Below, piece by piece: positions 24,308 through 34,830 of a stretch of 64,000 nt of DNA. The translations under genes and the position numbers were made by a program. The notes under the pieces are model-generated. The model saw nothing but the letters and a program-made list of their open reading frames with translations. It ran no database searches and was not told where the DNA came from. Every line of letters begins with the position of its first letter. Positions within the stretch are counted from its first letter, which is position 1. Origin of the DNA: Timema cristinae (lineage: Eukaryota; Arthropoda; Insecta; Phasmatodea; Timematidae); assembly GCA_039000515.1 (NCBI GenBank), contig JBCFYV010000024.1:16706452-16770451 (forward strand). Reading direction: 5' to 3'.

Positions 24308-24535
24308 ATAGGGTGGGTCAGAAACCATTAGACGATCTATGCCAATAAAAGTGATGGACAACGTGCTGAAGTTTGTCTGATGTCCGGTAGAACTCACCAA
24401 AGTGACATTATCTTCAAAAAGTGAAAAAGTGTTGTATTTAGTTTGCTTTTATTTCGCTAGTGAATATTTACTTTTCGATTAAAGTTTTTATTTTCAAGTT
24501 ACCAATTGTCTAATATTTTCGGCCCCATCCTGTAC
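24308..24535. mobile_element. small mariner-like inverted-repeat element
   Basis: Ends TATAGGGTGGGTCAGAAACC and, inverted, TACAGGATGGGGCCGAAAAT agree over about 28 bp and continue with ATTAGACRA. TA at both ends fits Tc1/mariner-type targets. At about 228 bp it cannot code for a transposase. Confidence 0.65.
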
Positions 24536-24819
24536 ATATTCCATTGCTACGTCATATCGGATGCGTGGTCCTACTTTGATTACCACACTCGTTCTAAGTT
24601 TTAATTAGAAGTCTCGACCGGGTAGCGGATATTACCAACGTGAACAGAAACAGGCGGAGGATGAAACTTCTATAATTGCATTTTGTGTGTATGAAATATT
24701 CGCATTAGTTTCGTGTACAGAGTACACATACATGTAATTATTACTAATCAAATTTATCAGACATGAAATATTTCGCCAATCATTTTTTGTAGTAAATTGG
24801 GAAAAGCTTTATTTCAGAA

Positions 24820-24898
24820 AAATTGCGTATAACCCGAACGGGTAGTAAGACGCGGTGCTAATAATAATAATAATAATAATTAATAATAATAAAAATAT
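24820..24898 (+). mobile_element. SINE tail, extremely 5'-truncated
   Basis: Only the last 37 bp of the shared tail plus (AAT)n are present, yet ATTTCAGAA is duplicated on both sides (24,811-24,819 and 24,899-24,907). This is an insertion and not a decayed full copy. Confidence 0.85.
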
Positions 24899-24907
24899 AT
24901 TTCAGAA

Positions 24908-25145
24908 CAAGTTGATGTCAAATTAAGTCCAAATGGTTAAGAATTATTTTGCCTAATTTATGAAGTATTTTATTTATTAAATTATTTGTAAAAATGTTCT
25001 ATAAGGCGTCATCTACAAACCATGTTAGGATTTGTTTTTTAAACTTTTTTTTTGACACCTCAATACCACCCTCCTTAGCCCACATGTAACACCAGGTATA
25101 CATTTATCCTGACTACTCCCCCCTATAATTTGTGTCACTAAAAGA
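24908..25145. other. non-coding AT-rich stretch
   Basis: Nothing recognised. Confidence 0.5.
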
Positions 25146-25362
25146 TGGACTCAGATATAATATAACTCAAAATAGGAAGTTATCTATAAGTGAAACTAAA
25201 AACGACAACTCAGATATAATACAACTGAAAATAGGAAGTTATCTATAAGTAAGACTAAAAAAGACAACTCAGAAATAATACATCTCAGAATAGGAAGTTA
25301 TCTATAAGTGAAACTAAAATAGAAAACTCAGATTTAATACAACCCAGAATAGGCAGTTTTAT
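25146..25362 (+). repeat. 58-59-bp tandem repeat, about 3.6 units
   Basis: The unit contains CAACTCAGATATAATACAAC and AATAGGAAGTTATCTATAAG. Starts fall near 25,149, 25,207, 25,265 and 25,324. It lies just before the 31-bp array but is unrelated in sequence. Confidence 0.9.
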
Positions 25363-25440
25363 TTACCCCAAATATGTTTACTAAAGTTAAAAACATGAGA
25401 AATATTATTTTTTCAACATTTAAACTCGAGTATAAGATCT

Positions 25441-28400
25441 GTGTTATGTAACAGTGGGATATGCTGACACTCCCCCCATGTAACAGTGTGATGTGCTGAC
25501 CCTCCCCCATGTAACAGTGTGATGTGCTGACACTCCGCATGTAACAGTGTGATGTGCTGACCCTCCCCCATGTAACAGTGTGATGTGCTGACCCTCCCCC
25601 CATATAACAGTGTGATGTGCTGACCTTCTTCTATGTAGCAATGTGATGTGCTGACCCTCCCGCATGTAACAGTGTGATGTGCTGACACTCCTCCTATGTA
25701 ACAGTGTGATGGGTTGACACTCCCCCTATGTAACAGTGTGATGTGCTGACACTCCCTCTATGTAACAGTGGGATATACTGACCCTCCCCCATGTAACAGT
25801 GTGATGTGCTGACACTCCCCCATGTAACAGTGTGATGTGCTGACACTCCCCCTATGTAACAGTGTGATGTGCTGACACTCCCCCATGTAACAGTGTGATG
25901 TGCTGACCCTCCCCCTATGTAACAGTGTGATGTGCTGACCCTCCCGCATGTAACAGTGTGATGTGCTGACACTCCTCCTATGTAACAGTGTGATGTGCTG
26001 ACACTCCCCCTATGTAACAGTGTGATGTGCTGACACTCCCTCTATGTAACAGTGGGATATACTGACCCTCCCCCATGTAACAGTGTGATGTGCTGACACT
26101 CCTCCTATGTAACAGTGTGATGGTTGACACTCCTCCTATGTAACAGTGTGATAGGTTGACACTCCCCCTATGTAACAGTGTGATGTGCTGACACTCCCTC
26201 TATGTAACAGTGGGATATTACTGACCCTCCCCATGTAACAGTGTGATGTGCTGACCTCCCCATGTAACAGTGTGATGTGCTGACACTCCTCCTATGTAAC
26301 AGTGTGATGGTTGACACTCCCCCTATGTAACAGTGTGATGTGCTGACCCTCTCCCATGTAACAGTGTGATGTGCTGACCCTCTCCCATGTAACAGTGTGA
26401 TGTGCTGACACTCCCCATGTAACAGTGTGATGTTCTGACCCTCCCCTATGTAACAGTGGGATATGCTGACCCTCCCTCATGTAACAGTGTGATGTGCTGA
26501 CACTCCCCCATGTAACAGTGTGATGTGCTGACACTCCCCCATGTAACAGTGTGATGTGCTGATACTCCCCCATGTAACAGTGTGATGTTCTGACCCTCCC
26601 CCTATGTAACAGTGGGATATGCTGACCCTCCCCCATGTAACAGTGTGAAGTGCTGACACTCCCCCATGTAACAGTGTGATGTTCTGACCCTCCCCCTATG
26701 TAACAGTGTGAGTGCTGACACTCCCCCATGTAACAGTGTGATGTGCTGACCCTCTCCCATGTAACAGTGTGATGTGCTGACCCTCTCCCATGTAACAGTG
26801 TGATGTGCTGACACTCCCCCATGTAACAGTGTGATGTGGTGACACTCCCCCATGTAACAGTGTGATGTGCTGACACCCCCCATGTAACAGTTTGATGTGC
26901 TGCTGACCTCCCCCATGTAACAGTGTGATGTGCTGACACTCCCCCTATGTAAAAGTTTGATGTGCTGACACTCCCCCATGTAACAGTGTGATGTGCTGAC
27001 ACTCCCCCATGTAACAGTTTGATGTGCTGACACTCCTCCATGTTAACAGTGTGATGTGCTGACTCTCCGTCGTGTAACAGTGTGATGTGCTGACTCTCCA
27101 CCATGTAACAGTGTGATGTGTGTGACACTCCCCCTATGTAACAGTGTGATGTGCTGACACTCCCCCATGTAACAATGTGATGTGCTGACACTCCCCCTAT
27201 GTAACAGTGTGATGTGCTGACACTCCCTCTATGTAACAGTGTGATGTGCTGACACTCCCCCTATGTAACAGTGTGATGTGCTGACCCTCCCCCTATGTAA
27301 CAGTGTGATGTGCTGATCCTCCCCCATGTAACAGTGTGATGTGCTGACACTCCCTCTATGTAAAAGTGTGATGTGCTGATCCTCCCCCATGTAACAATGT
27401 GATGTGCTGACACTCCCCATGTAACAGTGTGATGTGCTGACACTCTCCCTATGTAACAGTGTGATGTGCTGACACTCCCCCTATGTAACAGTGTGATGTG
27501 CTGACACTCCCCCCTATGTAACAGTGTGATGTGCTGACACTCCCCATGTAAAAGTTTGATGTGCTGACACTCCCCCATGTAACAGTGTGATGTGCTGACA
27601 CCCCCTCTATGTAACAGTGTGATGTGCTGATCCTCCCCCATGTAACAGTGTGATGTGCTGACACTCCCTCTATGTAACAGTGTGATGTGCTGACACTCCC
27701 CCTATGTAACAGTGTGATGTGCTGACCCTCCCCCATGTAACAGTGTGATTTGCTGACCCTCCCGTATGTAACAGTGTGATGTGCTGACACTCCCCCCATG
27801 TAACAGTGTGATGTGCTGACCCTCCCCCATGTAACAGTGTGATGTGCTGACACTCCCTCTATGTAACAGTGTGATGTGCTGACACTCCCTCTATGTAACA
27901 GTGTGATGTGCTGACACTCCCCCTATGTAACAGTGTGATGTGCTGACACTCCCCCTATGTAACAGTGTGATGTGCTGACACTCCCCCATGTAACAGTTTG
28001 ATGTGCTGACACTCCCCCATGTAACAGTGTGATGTGCTGACACTCCCTCTATGTAACAGTGTGATGTGCTGATCCTCCCCCATGTAACAGTGTGATGTGC
28101 TGACACTACCCCATGTAACAGTGTGATGTGCTGACACTCCCCATGTAACAGTGTGATGTTCTGACACTCCCTCTATGTAACAGTGTGATGTGCTGATCCT
28201 CCCCCATGTAACAGTGTGATGTGCTGACACTCCCCCATGTAACAGTGTGATGTGCTGACACTCCCTCTATGTAACAGTGTGATGTGCTGACACTCCCCCA
28301 TGTAACAGTGTGATGTGCTGACACTCCCTCTATGTAACAGTGTGATTTGCTGACACTCCCTCTATGTAACAGTGTGATGTGCTGATCCTCTCGCATGTAA

Positions 28401-29609
28401 CAGTGTGATGTGCTGACCCTCCCCCATGTAACAGTGCGATGTGCTGACACTCCCCCATGTAACAGTGTGATGTTCTGACACTCCCTCTATGTAACACTGT
28501 GATGTGCTGATCCTCTCGCATGTAACAGTGTGATGTGCTGACCCTCCCCCATGTAACAGTGTGATGTGCTGACACTCCCCTATGTAACAGTGTGATGTTC
28601 TGACACTCCCTCTATGTAACAGTGTGATGTGCTGACACTCCCCCATGTAACAGTTTGATGTGCTGACACTCCCCCATGTAACAGTGTGATGTGCTGACAC
28701 TCTCCCATGTAACAGTGTGATGTGCTGATCCTCTCGCATGTAACAGTGTGATGTGCTGACCCTTTCCCATGTAACAGTGTGATGTGCTGACACTCCCTCT
28801 ATGTAACAGTGTGATGTGCTGACACTCCCCCTATGTAACAGTGTGATGTGCTGACACTCCCCCATGTAACAGTGTGATGTGCTGACACTCCCTCTATGTA
28901 ACAGTGTGATGTGCTGACACTCCTTCTATGTAACAGTGTGATGTGCTGACACTCCCCCATGTAACAATGTGATGTGCTGACACTCCCCTATGTAAAAGTG
29001 TTATGTGCTGACCCTCCCCCATGTAACAGTGTGATGTGCTGATCCTCTCCCATGTAACAGTGTTATGTGCTGACACTCCCTTGACCCTCTCCCATGTATC
29101 AGTGTGATGTGCTGACCCTCCCCCATGTAACAGTGTGATGTTCTGACACTCCCTCTATGTAACAGTGTGATGTGCTGACACTCCTCCTATGTAACAGTGT
29201 GATGTGCTGACCCTCCCTCATGTAACAGTGTGATGTGCTGACCCTCCCCCATGTAACAGTGTGATGTGCTGACACTCCCTCTATGTAACAGTGTGATGTG
29301 CTGACCCTCCCCCATGTAACAGTGTGATGTTCTGACACTCCCTCTATGTAACAGTGTGATGTTCTGACACTCCCTTTATGTAACAGTGTGATGTGCTGAC
29401 CCTCCCCCATGTAACAGTGTGATGTGCTGACACTCCCTCTATGTAACAGTGTGATGTGCTGACACTCCTCCTATGTAACAGTGTGATGTGCTGACCCTCC
29501 CCCATGTAACAGTGTGATGTTCTGACACTCCCTCTATGTAACAGTGTGATGTGCTGATCCTCCCGCATGTAACAGTGTGATGTGCTGATCCTTTATCCAT
29601 GTAACACTT
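25441..29609. repeat. 31-32-bp minisatellite, about 134 units
   Basis: Unit: ATGTAACAGTGTGATGTGCT followed by GACACTCCCCC. Variants include CCCCTATG (+1), CCTCTATG, GACCCTC and GATCCTC, and a TTCTGA form. The minus strand stays open in places (MSAHHTVTWG-like repeats), but frame and unit length drift, so it is not coding. A GTTGACACTCC variant marks 25,700-26,300. Confidence 0.97.
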
Positions 29610-30124
29610 TATAGACACTATATCTCCCCCCTGCCCACTCTTAACAGCGTTAAATGGTTTATGGTTTAACAAGAGGACTTTAATACTTTCTCGTATCGCA
29701 AAGCTTTTAATTAGAGTTTAAAATGAAAATGGTTTAGGAATAGTTATTTTTAAATATTAAACGTACGGCAAATTGTAACATTATTTATATAGGCCTACAC
29801 GTACGTCTTTAACAATAATACATTTTGTAAAACATTAACATTTAATAAGAAGATATGTTTATATTTCCGTTAAGATATTAAAAAATGTAAGGTAATAAAT
29901 TAATAGAATTTAAATGTGATTGAAGATTATTTTGAGAGTTTAAAGTATAGCATAATATTCATTACGTTTAAATGTTATTCATTATTTTTCATTTTTAAAT
30001 GTATTACCTAAGACAGTTGTATTGTTTATGGAATGTATATTTATTATATACCGGTACGTAGAGTTTCAAAAAGTCAAAACATATTTTATGAAACTATAAA
30101 ATAACTGTTTCTTAATGTTAGGAT
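29610..30124. other. non-coding AT-rich stretch
   Basis: Nothing recognised. Confidence 0.5.
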
Positions 30125-30670
30125 AATTAAACCTGGTAGATTACGGTGGGCAGGATACGCAGCCTAAATGGGAGAATATAGAAGTTTTTTCAGGGAACTG
30201 GGTGACAAACCAAATGGAGAGGGGCAGTTGGGCTGATCTAGACGCAGGTGAGAGGATAACATTTGAGTGGATCTGGAATAGAGAGGGTATAATGAGGTAG
30301 ACTGGATATAACTAGCTCAAGTTAGGGATAGGGTGTAATGAGGTGGACTGGATATAACTAGCTCAAGTTAGGGATAGGGTGTCATGAGGTGGACTGGATA
30401 GAACTAGCTCAAGATAGGTATAGTGTGTAATGAGTTAGACTGGATAGAACTAGCTCAAGTTAGGGATAGGGTGTCATGAAGTAGACTGAATAGAACTAGC
30501 TCAAGATAGGGATAGAGTGTAATGAGGTAGACTGGATAGTACTATCTCAAGATAGGGATAGGGTGTATTGAGTTAGACTGTAAGTAGCTAGCTCAAGATA
30601 TGGCTAGGTGGCGTACTTATGTAAGTACGGCAAAGAACTTAAGGGACCCTAATACCATAAAGTAAAATTA
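30125..30670 (+). pseudogene. LINE 3' end fragment (endonuclease/reverse transcriptase C-terminus)
   Basis: The start (CTGGTAGATTACGGTGGGCA) translates to the GRLRWAG motif found near the C-terminus of RTE-like non-LTR retrotransposon proteins. The same motif, followed by similar DNA, occurs at 63,180-63,375. Stops (for example after the RWAGYAA-like segment) break the frame. After the DWI-LAQ codons the sequence has multiplied into a 46-bp tandem array. The end (AATACCATAAAGTAA) matches the LINE 3' sequence at about 63,413-63,428. Confidence 0.8.
30277..30600 (+). repeat. 46-bp minisatellite made from LINE coding sequence, 7 units
   Basis: The unit is ACTGGATAGAACTAGCTCAA followed by GATAGGGATAGGGTGTAATG and AGGTAG. 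Unit starts: 30,301, 30,347, 30,393, 30,439, 30,484, 30,531, 30,577. The same words occur once in the intact LINE end at 63,318-63,366. Confidence 0.92.
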
Positions 30671-30789
30671 AATATTGTTTTGTAATGTTACAAAAGCTCT
30701 TTAAATGCACATTTAATACGATTAATTTTACAGTTTATTCTTTAAAAATATACAAACATGTAACGTCTATATTATTTAGAATATAAAAT

Positions 30790-31055
30790 TGCTCAGCTTT
30801 ATCTATTGTGATGTTCTGGAATTACGGGTCCCTACGTTGTGCGCCAATTGTGATGTTCTGTAATATTCGCGCACCGCGATGGACGCCAATTGAAGTGTTC
30901 TGGTTCGGCGCGTTGAGCGTCGATTGAAGTTACACCGTTTATTTAGCTGGTAATTGCCCCGTGGTCGAGCACTAATTAAATCGGTCCGGTTTTTTGATGT
31001 TGTGAGTTAATTGGTATTTATAGCCCCGTGATCGAGCGCCAATTAAAGAATTATA
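30790..31055 (-). repeat. repeated AATTGGCGC-type motif
   Basis: On the minus strand AATTGGCGC or close variants recur at about 31,035, 30,967, 30,917, 30,881 and 30,841, each followed by similar words (TCGATCACGGGGC, ACAACGTAGGGACC). GAACATCACAATTGGCG also recurs. The motif recalls LTR-retroelement leaders beginning TGGCGC, but no LTR was found. Confidence 0.4.
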
Positions 31056-31272
31056 ATTAATACTACACACTTATTATTTTGACATGTTTTTTATTTCTGA
31101 ATCTCTGTTTATTTAATGAGAAAATAAATCATGTCGTTGAAATATATACGCGGCCTATTGTATGAGCGTGGACAGGTGTTGCTGGACGCCAAGTGCCCAA
31201 GTGAGTTCTGTCAGTTCTGGACACCAACTGCCCTTACATTGCACCATCCTTCGTATATATCCTTTGCTCATG

Positions 31273-31285
31273 GAAGCTTCGAGAA
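31273..31285. promoter_or_regulatory. heat-shock-element-like site
   Basis: GAAGCTTCGAGAA is a three-unit alternating nGAAn/nTTCn array, the classical HSF site. A second lies 116 bp away. No adjacent gene was found. Confidence 0.35.
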
Positions 31286-31388
31286 GGTTTAGTTTAGAAA
31301 AACAAAATACAAGACAAAAACATCTCTGTTTTACTAGAAGGTCCAAGAGGCGGAAACTGACTCAAGTTACATTATAAAATCTCTCTTC

Positions 31389-31401
31389 GAACCTTCGAGA
31401 A
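31389..31401. promoter_or_regulatory. heat-shock-element-like site
   Basis: GAACCTTCGAGAA fits the same three-unit consensus. Both sites contain TTCGAGAA, so they may be partial duplicates and not independent sites. Confidence 0.35.
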
Positions 31402-31837
31402 GAGGAAGTTATTATTTGAAATATTATATTGTCAACCTGACTTGACAAATGTCACGTGCGTGACGTCACTGATCAGTGGCTTTTGCCTTCTTAGAAGAAG
31501 AAGTGCTTTAAGCGCCATTTAATATACTATATAATTTAAATTAAATAAGATACGTTTATAAAATTAGGACGATATTATTGTCAATGCTTTCACATACTTT
31601 TCAGGGGCAAGTCAGTTACATTACACTATGCTTATTTTGATGTATATAACATTTGTGTTGAAAAAGTATATAATCACTTTCATGTAAAACATACACTTCT
31701 CCGGGATATCCTAAATTAATTATGCTACTAGGGGGATGAGTAAAGTAGAATTTATAAGAAATGTAGCCAAGTATACGTGTCTATTACATCTTTTAACATT
31801 TCACTTTATTATTAGCGTTATTATATAAGTAGAGGTC

Positions 31838-31950
31838 AATTAAATCAAAAATGACAGCTGCAGATCACATGACTTGACGTATGAATAAGTCAAAATAAAT
31901 CTAGGGACTTTACTTGTTGGCAGATTAGATTCTTCCCGTGAACATTGAAC
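31838..31950 (+). repeat. Rep-1 copy
   Basis: GACAGCTGCAGATCACATGA, then TTGACGTATGAATAAGTCAA, TAGGGACTTTACTTG and TGAACATTGAACTGTAAA. This is the least degraded copy and serves as the reference for the family. Confidence 0.65.
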
Positions 31951-32993
31951 TGTAAAATAGTTTGGGAAGATGTGGACATAACAATTATGAAAGTTTCTAC
32001 GTGTCAAATCAAGCGTATACGCAAAAGAGGACATTTTCTATTCCCTATCCTGTGCCAATTTAGGTTTTTCTATTTTGATTAAGTGAGAAATTAATTGTAG
32101 CTGATAAAATATAATATGTTCTTGTTATTAAGTATAAATAATAATTTAAGAAATTTTTAAAAATAATGTTTATTTTTACAATTTCGAGATATTAATGAAC
32201 TGTGCGGACGTTTACCAGCCTCGGTCGCTAGAGAGTAGCACTGTAGCTCTTCGTACGTTCGTATTGTTCGTATTGTTGTTACTATAGAGCTGTCCGGTAT
32301 TTGTGTTTAATCTTCAAACAATGATCACAATTTGATGGAAATAAAGAGGATGTGGGGGGAAGAGACAGAAATAGTATCAGCGGAGACTAAGAATGTTTCT
32401 CTCCTTCAAGAAACAAGAAAAACAAAGCCCTTAAATACGATGATGGGGGCAAACAGGCGTATGACCCGGCTCGTTGGCCAACAATTAATTGACGTCTTGT
32501 ACGGGAATAAATTACCACTGCCCGTTCAGGCAACAATAACAACAACAACAAAAAAACACAATAGAGAGACGATAAGGAAGAGAAAATTCTTCATTCTCTT
32601 TTTTTTTTCTTCTACTCGGCACAGCTGTGTTTACCAAACGCCTTTAAGTTGGAAGATTTTAATTGAGTTTAATTTGTTTCAGTACAAGATCGTGGCTGAT
32701 GTGAACATGTACTCGACGAGATTTATTCGGCATCCCTACGAACACATGTGACGACATGGGGATGTGAATACCCACGCAGATGTTCCCTTTCGTGCGTGAA
32801 CCTCGTGTGGTGTTTGGTTAGGCCGTGCCTGTATGTCTCTAGGTTACAGTTGTAGAGTACAGTTACGTCGTGTAGTACAGGTGATTGTGTTTGCGACGTA
32901 GAGTCATGTGCGAGGATAAATTATTGTACAATACAACTGGTTAAAAGTTGAAACCAGCTCATCTTTTAAGTTTGTCAAGACAGACACAATACT
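31951..32993. other. non-coding or unassigned stretch with one 139-codon frame
   Basis: An open frame at 32,332-32,751 (+) has a Lys/Arg/Thr-rich start, a poly-Thr run from ACAACAACA and a Phe run from a T tract. No domain, splice site or homologue is recognisable, so I do not call it a gene. Confidence 0.35.
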
Positions 32994-33006
32994 AAGTATT
33001 TTTATA

Positions 33007-33278
33007 TTATTATTATTATTAGCACCGTGTCTTACTAACCGTTCGGGTTATACGCACTTACGCTAATGTGTAATGGTAGGGCGATTGTGAGATGAAATGA
33101 AGGACCTACAGTTTAACGTGGAATCCGAACCACGGTGGAGACCTGGCACTCCCCACATTCACAAGATGTCTTGTCAGAGGTGAAGGAAGGGTTTGGCAAT
33201 AAGATAAATCTGTGCCAGGACCGAGGATTGAACCCCGGCCGCCAGCACAGAAGTCTGACACCTTACCCCTAGACCACC
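33007..33278 (-). mobile_element. SINE-A, nearly full length, short subfamily
   Basis: Complete minus-strand copy from tail to the A-box region (TGGTCTAGGGGTAAGG). The target-site duplication AAGTATTTTTATA (13 bp) is exact at 32,994-33,006 and 33,279-33,291. Confidence 0.95.
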
Positions 33279-33315
33279 AAGTATTTTTATACAAAAAATA
33301 AGTTTGGAATATAAA

Positions 33316-33569
33316 TATTAATATTTAGCACCACGTCTTACTACCCGTTCGGGTTATATGCTTTAAGTACTAATTACGCTAATGGATTAGGAATTGGGAA
33401 GGTTGAATTAGAGGAAGTGAACCCACATTTGCGTGGAGGGAGAGTGGAAAACCATTTAGGAAAAATTACCCCCAGTTCACCCGACCGAGATTTGAACCTC
33501 GATCTCCCCGTCCTCAGCAGTCGAGCTCAACACGACAAGCGCGTTAGCCAACTACGCCACCGAGGCGGG
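33316..33569 (-). mobile_element. SINE-B, full length
   Basis: Minus-strand copy with head, body and shared tail. The target-site duplication TTTGGAATATAAA is exact. It lies only 24 bp from the preceding SINE-A duplication. Confidence 0.95.
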
Positions 33570-33633
33570 TTTGGAATATAAAGATTGTAATAGTGAAAAT
33601 ATAGGTATACGTAGCCCTGTTGCAGCGCCAGAC

Positions 33634-33743
33634 GAACAAGATAGAACCATAGTCACTTCATCTATGCTAGAATAAGATAGAACCATAGTCACTTCATCTA
33701 TGCTAGAATAAGATAGAACCATAGTCACTTCATCTATGCTAGA
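33634..33743 (+). repeat. 36-bp tandem repeat, three units
   Basis: Unit AACAAGATAGAACCATAGTC followed by ACTTCATCTATGCTAG. Copies two and three are nearly identical, suggesting recent duplication. Confidence 0.95.
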
Positions 33744-33859
33744 ACACTCTCTTCAAAAAATTCCCGCCGTTTACAAGAGCTGTGTCGCAAATTTACTCAC
33801 ATGTATATTAAAACGACATCAAACAAAACTTAGACAGCACATATTAGTCAGTGTTTTCC

Positions 33860-34090
33860 TTTAGCACCACGTCTTAATATACATCCGGGTTTTATTTATA
33901 TGTACGGTACTGTAATTATTACGGTGTGTTAGGGTTGGGGCTGGTGAAATTTGGAGTAAATGTAGCTTCATCTGAGTGGATGAAGAGTGGAAAACTATTA
34001 GGGTTCGAGTCCCGATTTCCCCGTCATCGGCAGCCCACACTGTTGCTAGAGTGACGCCTTATACCAAGAAGCATAATATCCCTGAAGGGG
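33860..34090 (-). mobile_element. degenerate SINE-B-related element
   Basis: The minus strand has a B-box-like region (GGGACTCGAACCC reversed), the TTTTCCACTCTTCATCCACT body and a decayed tail (AGCACCACGTCTTAATATAC on plus). The head resembles the CTAAGGCGTCACTC group. Confidence 0.55.
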
Positions 34091-34269
34091 AGCACGAGTT
34101 CAAATCCCAACACGTACCAACCAATTGCTCACAACGTGTGGTTTTCGGACATTAAAACAAACGGATTGTCGCATTTAGCGAGGGTTCTGAAAACAAAAAA
34201 ATACATCATTATTAATATTAGTGGTGGGAAAAATATATTGGTAAACCGAACAAGGGTTTTTAGAGTTAG

Positions 34270-34330
34270 GGGCGGGGACACTACTCAATGGGGGAGGGAG
34301 CGGAGTGGGGGGGGGGGGGTGGAGGGGCTG
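34270..34330 (+). other. G-rich tract
   Basis: Several G runs, including one of 12-13 bases near 34,308, separated by short spacers: GGGGGAGGGAGCGGAGTGGG. It could form a G-quadruplex. Confidence 0.5.
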
Positions 34331-34387
34331 AGTAAGAGCCTCACAAACCACTGGTCCACACATCTCACTTATCCGAGCATGGCTATG

Positions 34388-34735
34388 GGACGTTGGTGGC
34401 CCCCTCCAGGGTCGATGACGTAGTTCCCTAGCCCCTGGATAAGAGGATTGGTGGCACCAGAGAGTCTGTCGTAGAAAGACTGCGTGAGGTTCCGGAAATG
34501 GTCCTTGATGTTAGGCAGTTCACATTGCGAACGTACCAAGGTGCGTACACAATGATCCACAAACACGCGCTCTGGAACGCCTGCATGCTCCTCAAATACG
34601 TTTCCGCCAGGTGACGCCAAGTGGAACACGGGTAGTCGAGGATAGGTTTGAGCAACTGCTTGCAGTGTCAGACCGTTCCTTGTGGACAGGGCGCTACGCT
34701 TTATAGTACGAGGGGCTCCCAAACTTGTTATACCA
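34388..34735 (-). pseudogene. jockey-type LINE 3' fragment (reverse transcriptase C-terminus)
   Basis: Three segments in two frames follow the order of a jockey-clade ORF2 C-terminus: IKRSALSTRNGLTLQ, then MLKPILDYPCSTWRHLAETY with SACLWIIVYAPWYVRN, then IKDHFRNLTQSFYDRL and TNPLIQGLGNYV. Moving between them needs two frameshifts (near 34,650 and 34,520). Only the region after the polymerase core is present, as expected for a 5'-truncated copy. No target-site duplication was identified. Confidence 0.8.
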
Positions 34736-34830
34736 ATGAGCCGTTTTAACAGAAAAATTACATGTTGGAGCTCTTATAGAATGATTTACACTAGTATTAT
34801 AACATTGAATAGTGACAGTTAAGTATGGTA
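34712..34830 (+). mobile_element. fragment of a hAT-like element
   Basis: Begins GGGGCTCCCAAACTTGTTAT and contains GTGACAGTTAAGTATG, both also in the element at 42,057-42,404. The 3' end is missing. Confidence 0.5.

Larger units (their letters stand above)
31056..31837. other. non-coding stretch
   Basis: Contains two heat-shock-element-like sites (31,273 and 31,389) and a TGACGTCA at 31,461-31,468. Open frames on both strands at 31,155-31,377 overlap and show no domain. Confidence 0.4.

Noticed and set aside
26292..27191. 299-codon minus-strand frame, the longest in the window
   Set aside because: It is a translation of the 31-32-bp satellite. Several frames are open in the same stretch and unit length varies, so no protein is maintained.
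7893..29609. Possible CRISPR arrays
   Set aside because: Units abut directly with no unique spacers, and the sequence is a eukaryotic genome.
32332..32751. 139-codon plus-strand frame as a gene
   Set aside because: It crosses an ACA repeat and a T tract, has no domain, and has no supporting splice or promoter signal that I can defend.
34369..34722. 117-codon minus frame as a host protein
   Set aside because: Parts of it and of the overlapping frame at 34,428-34,655 read as successive pieces of a jockey-type LINE protein; the continuous frame is an artefact of two frameshifts.
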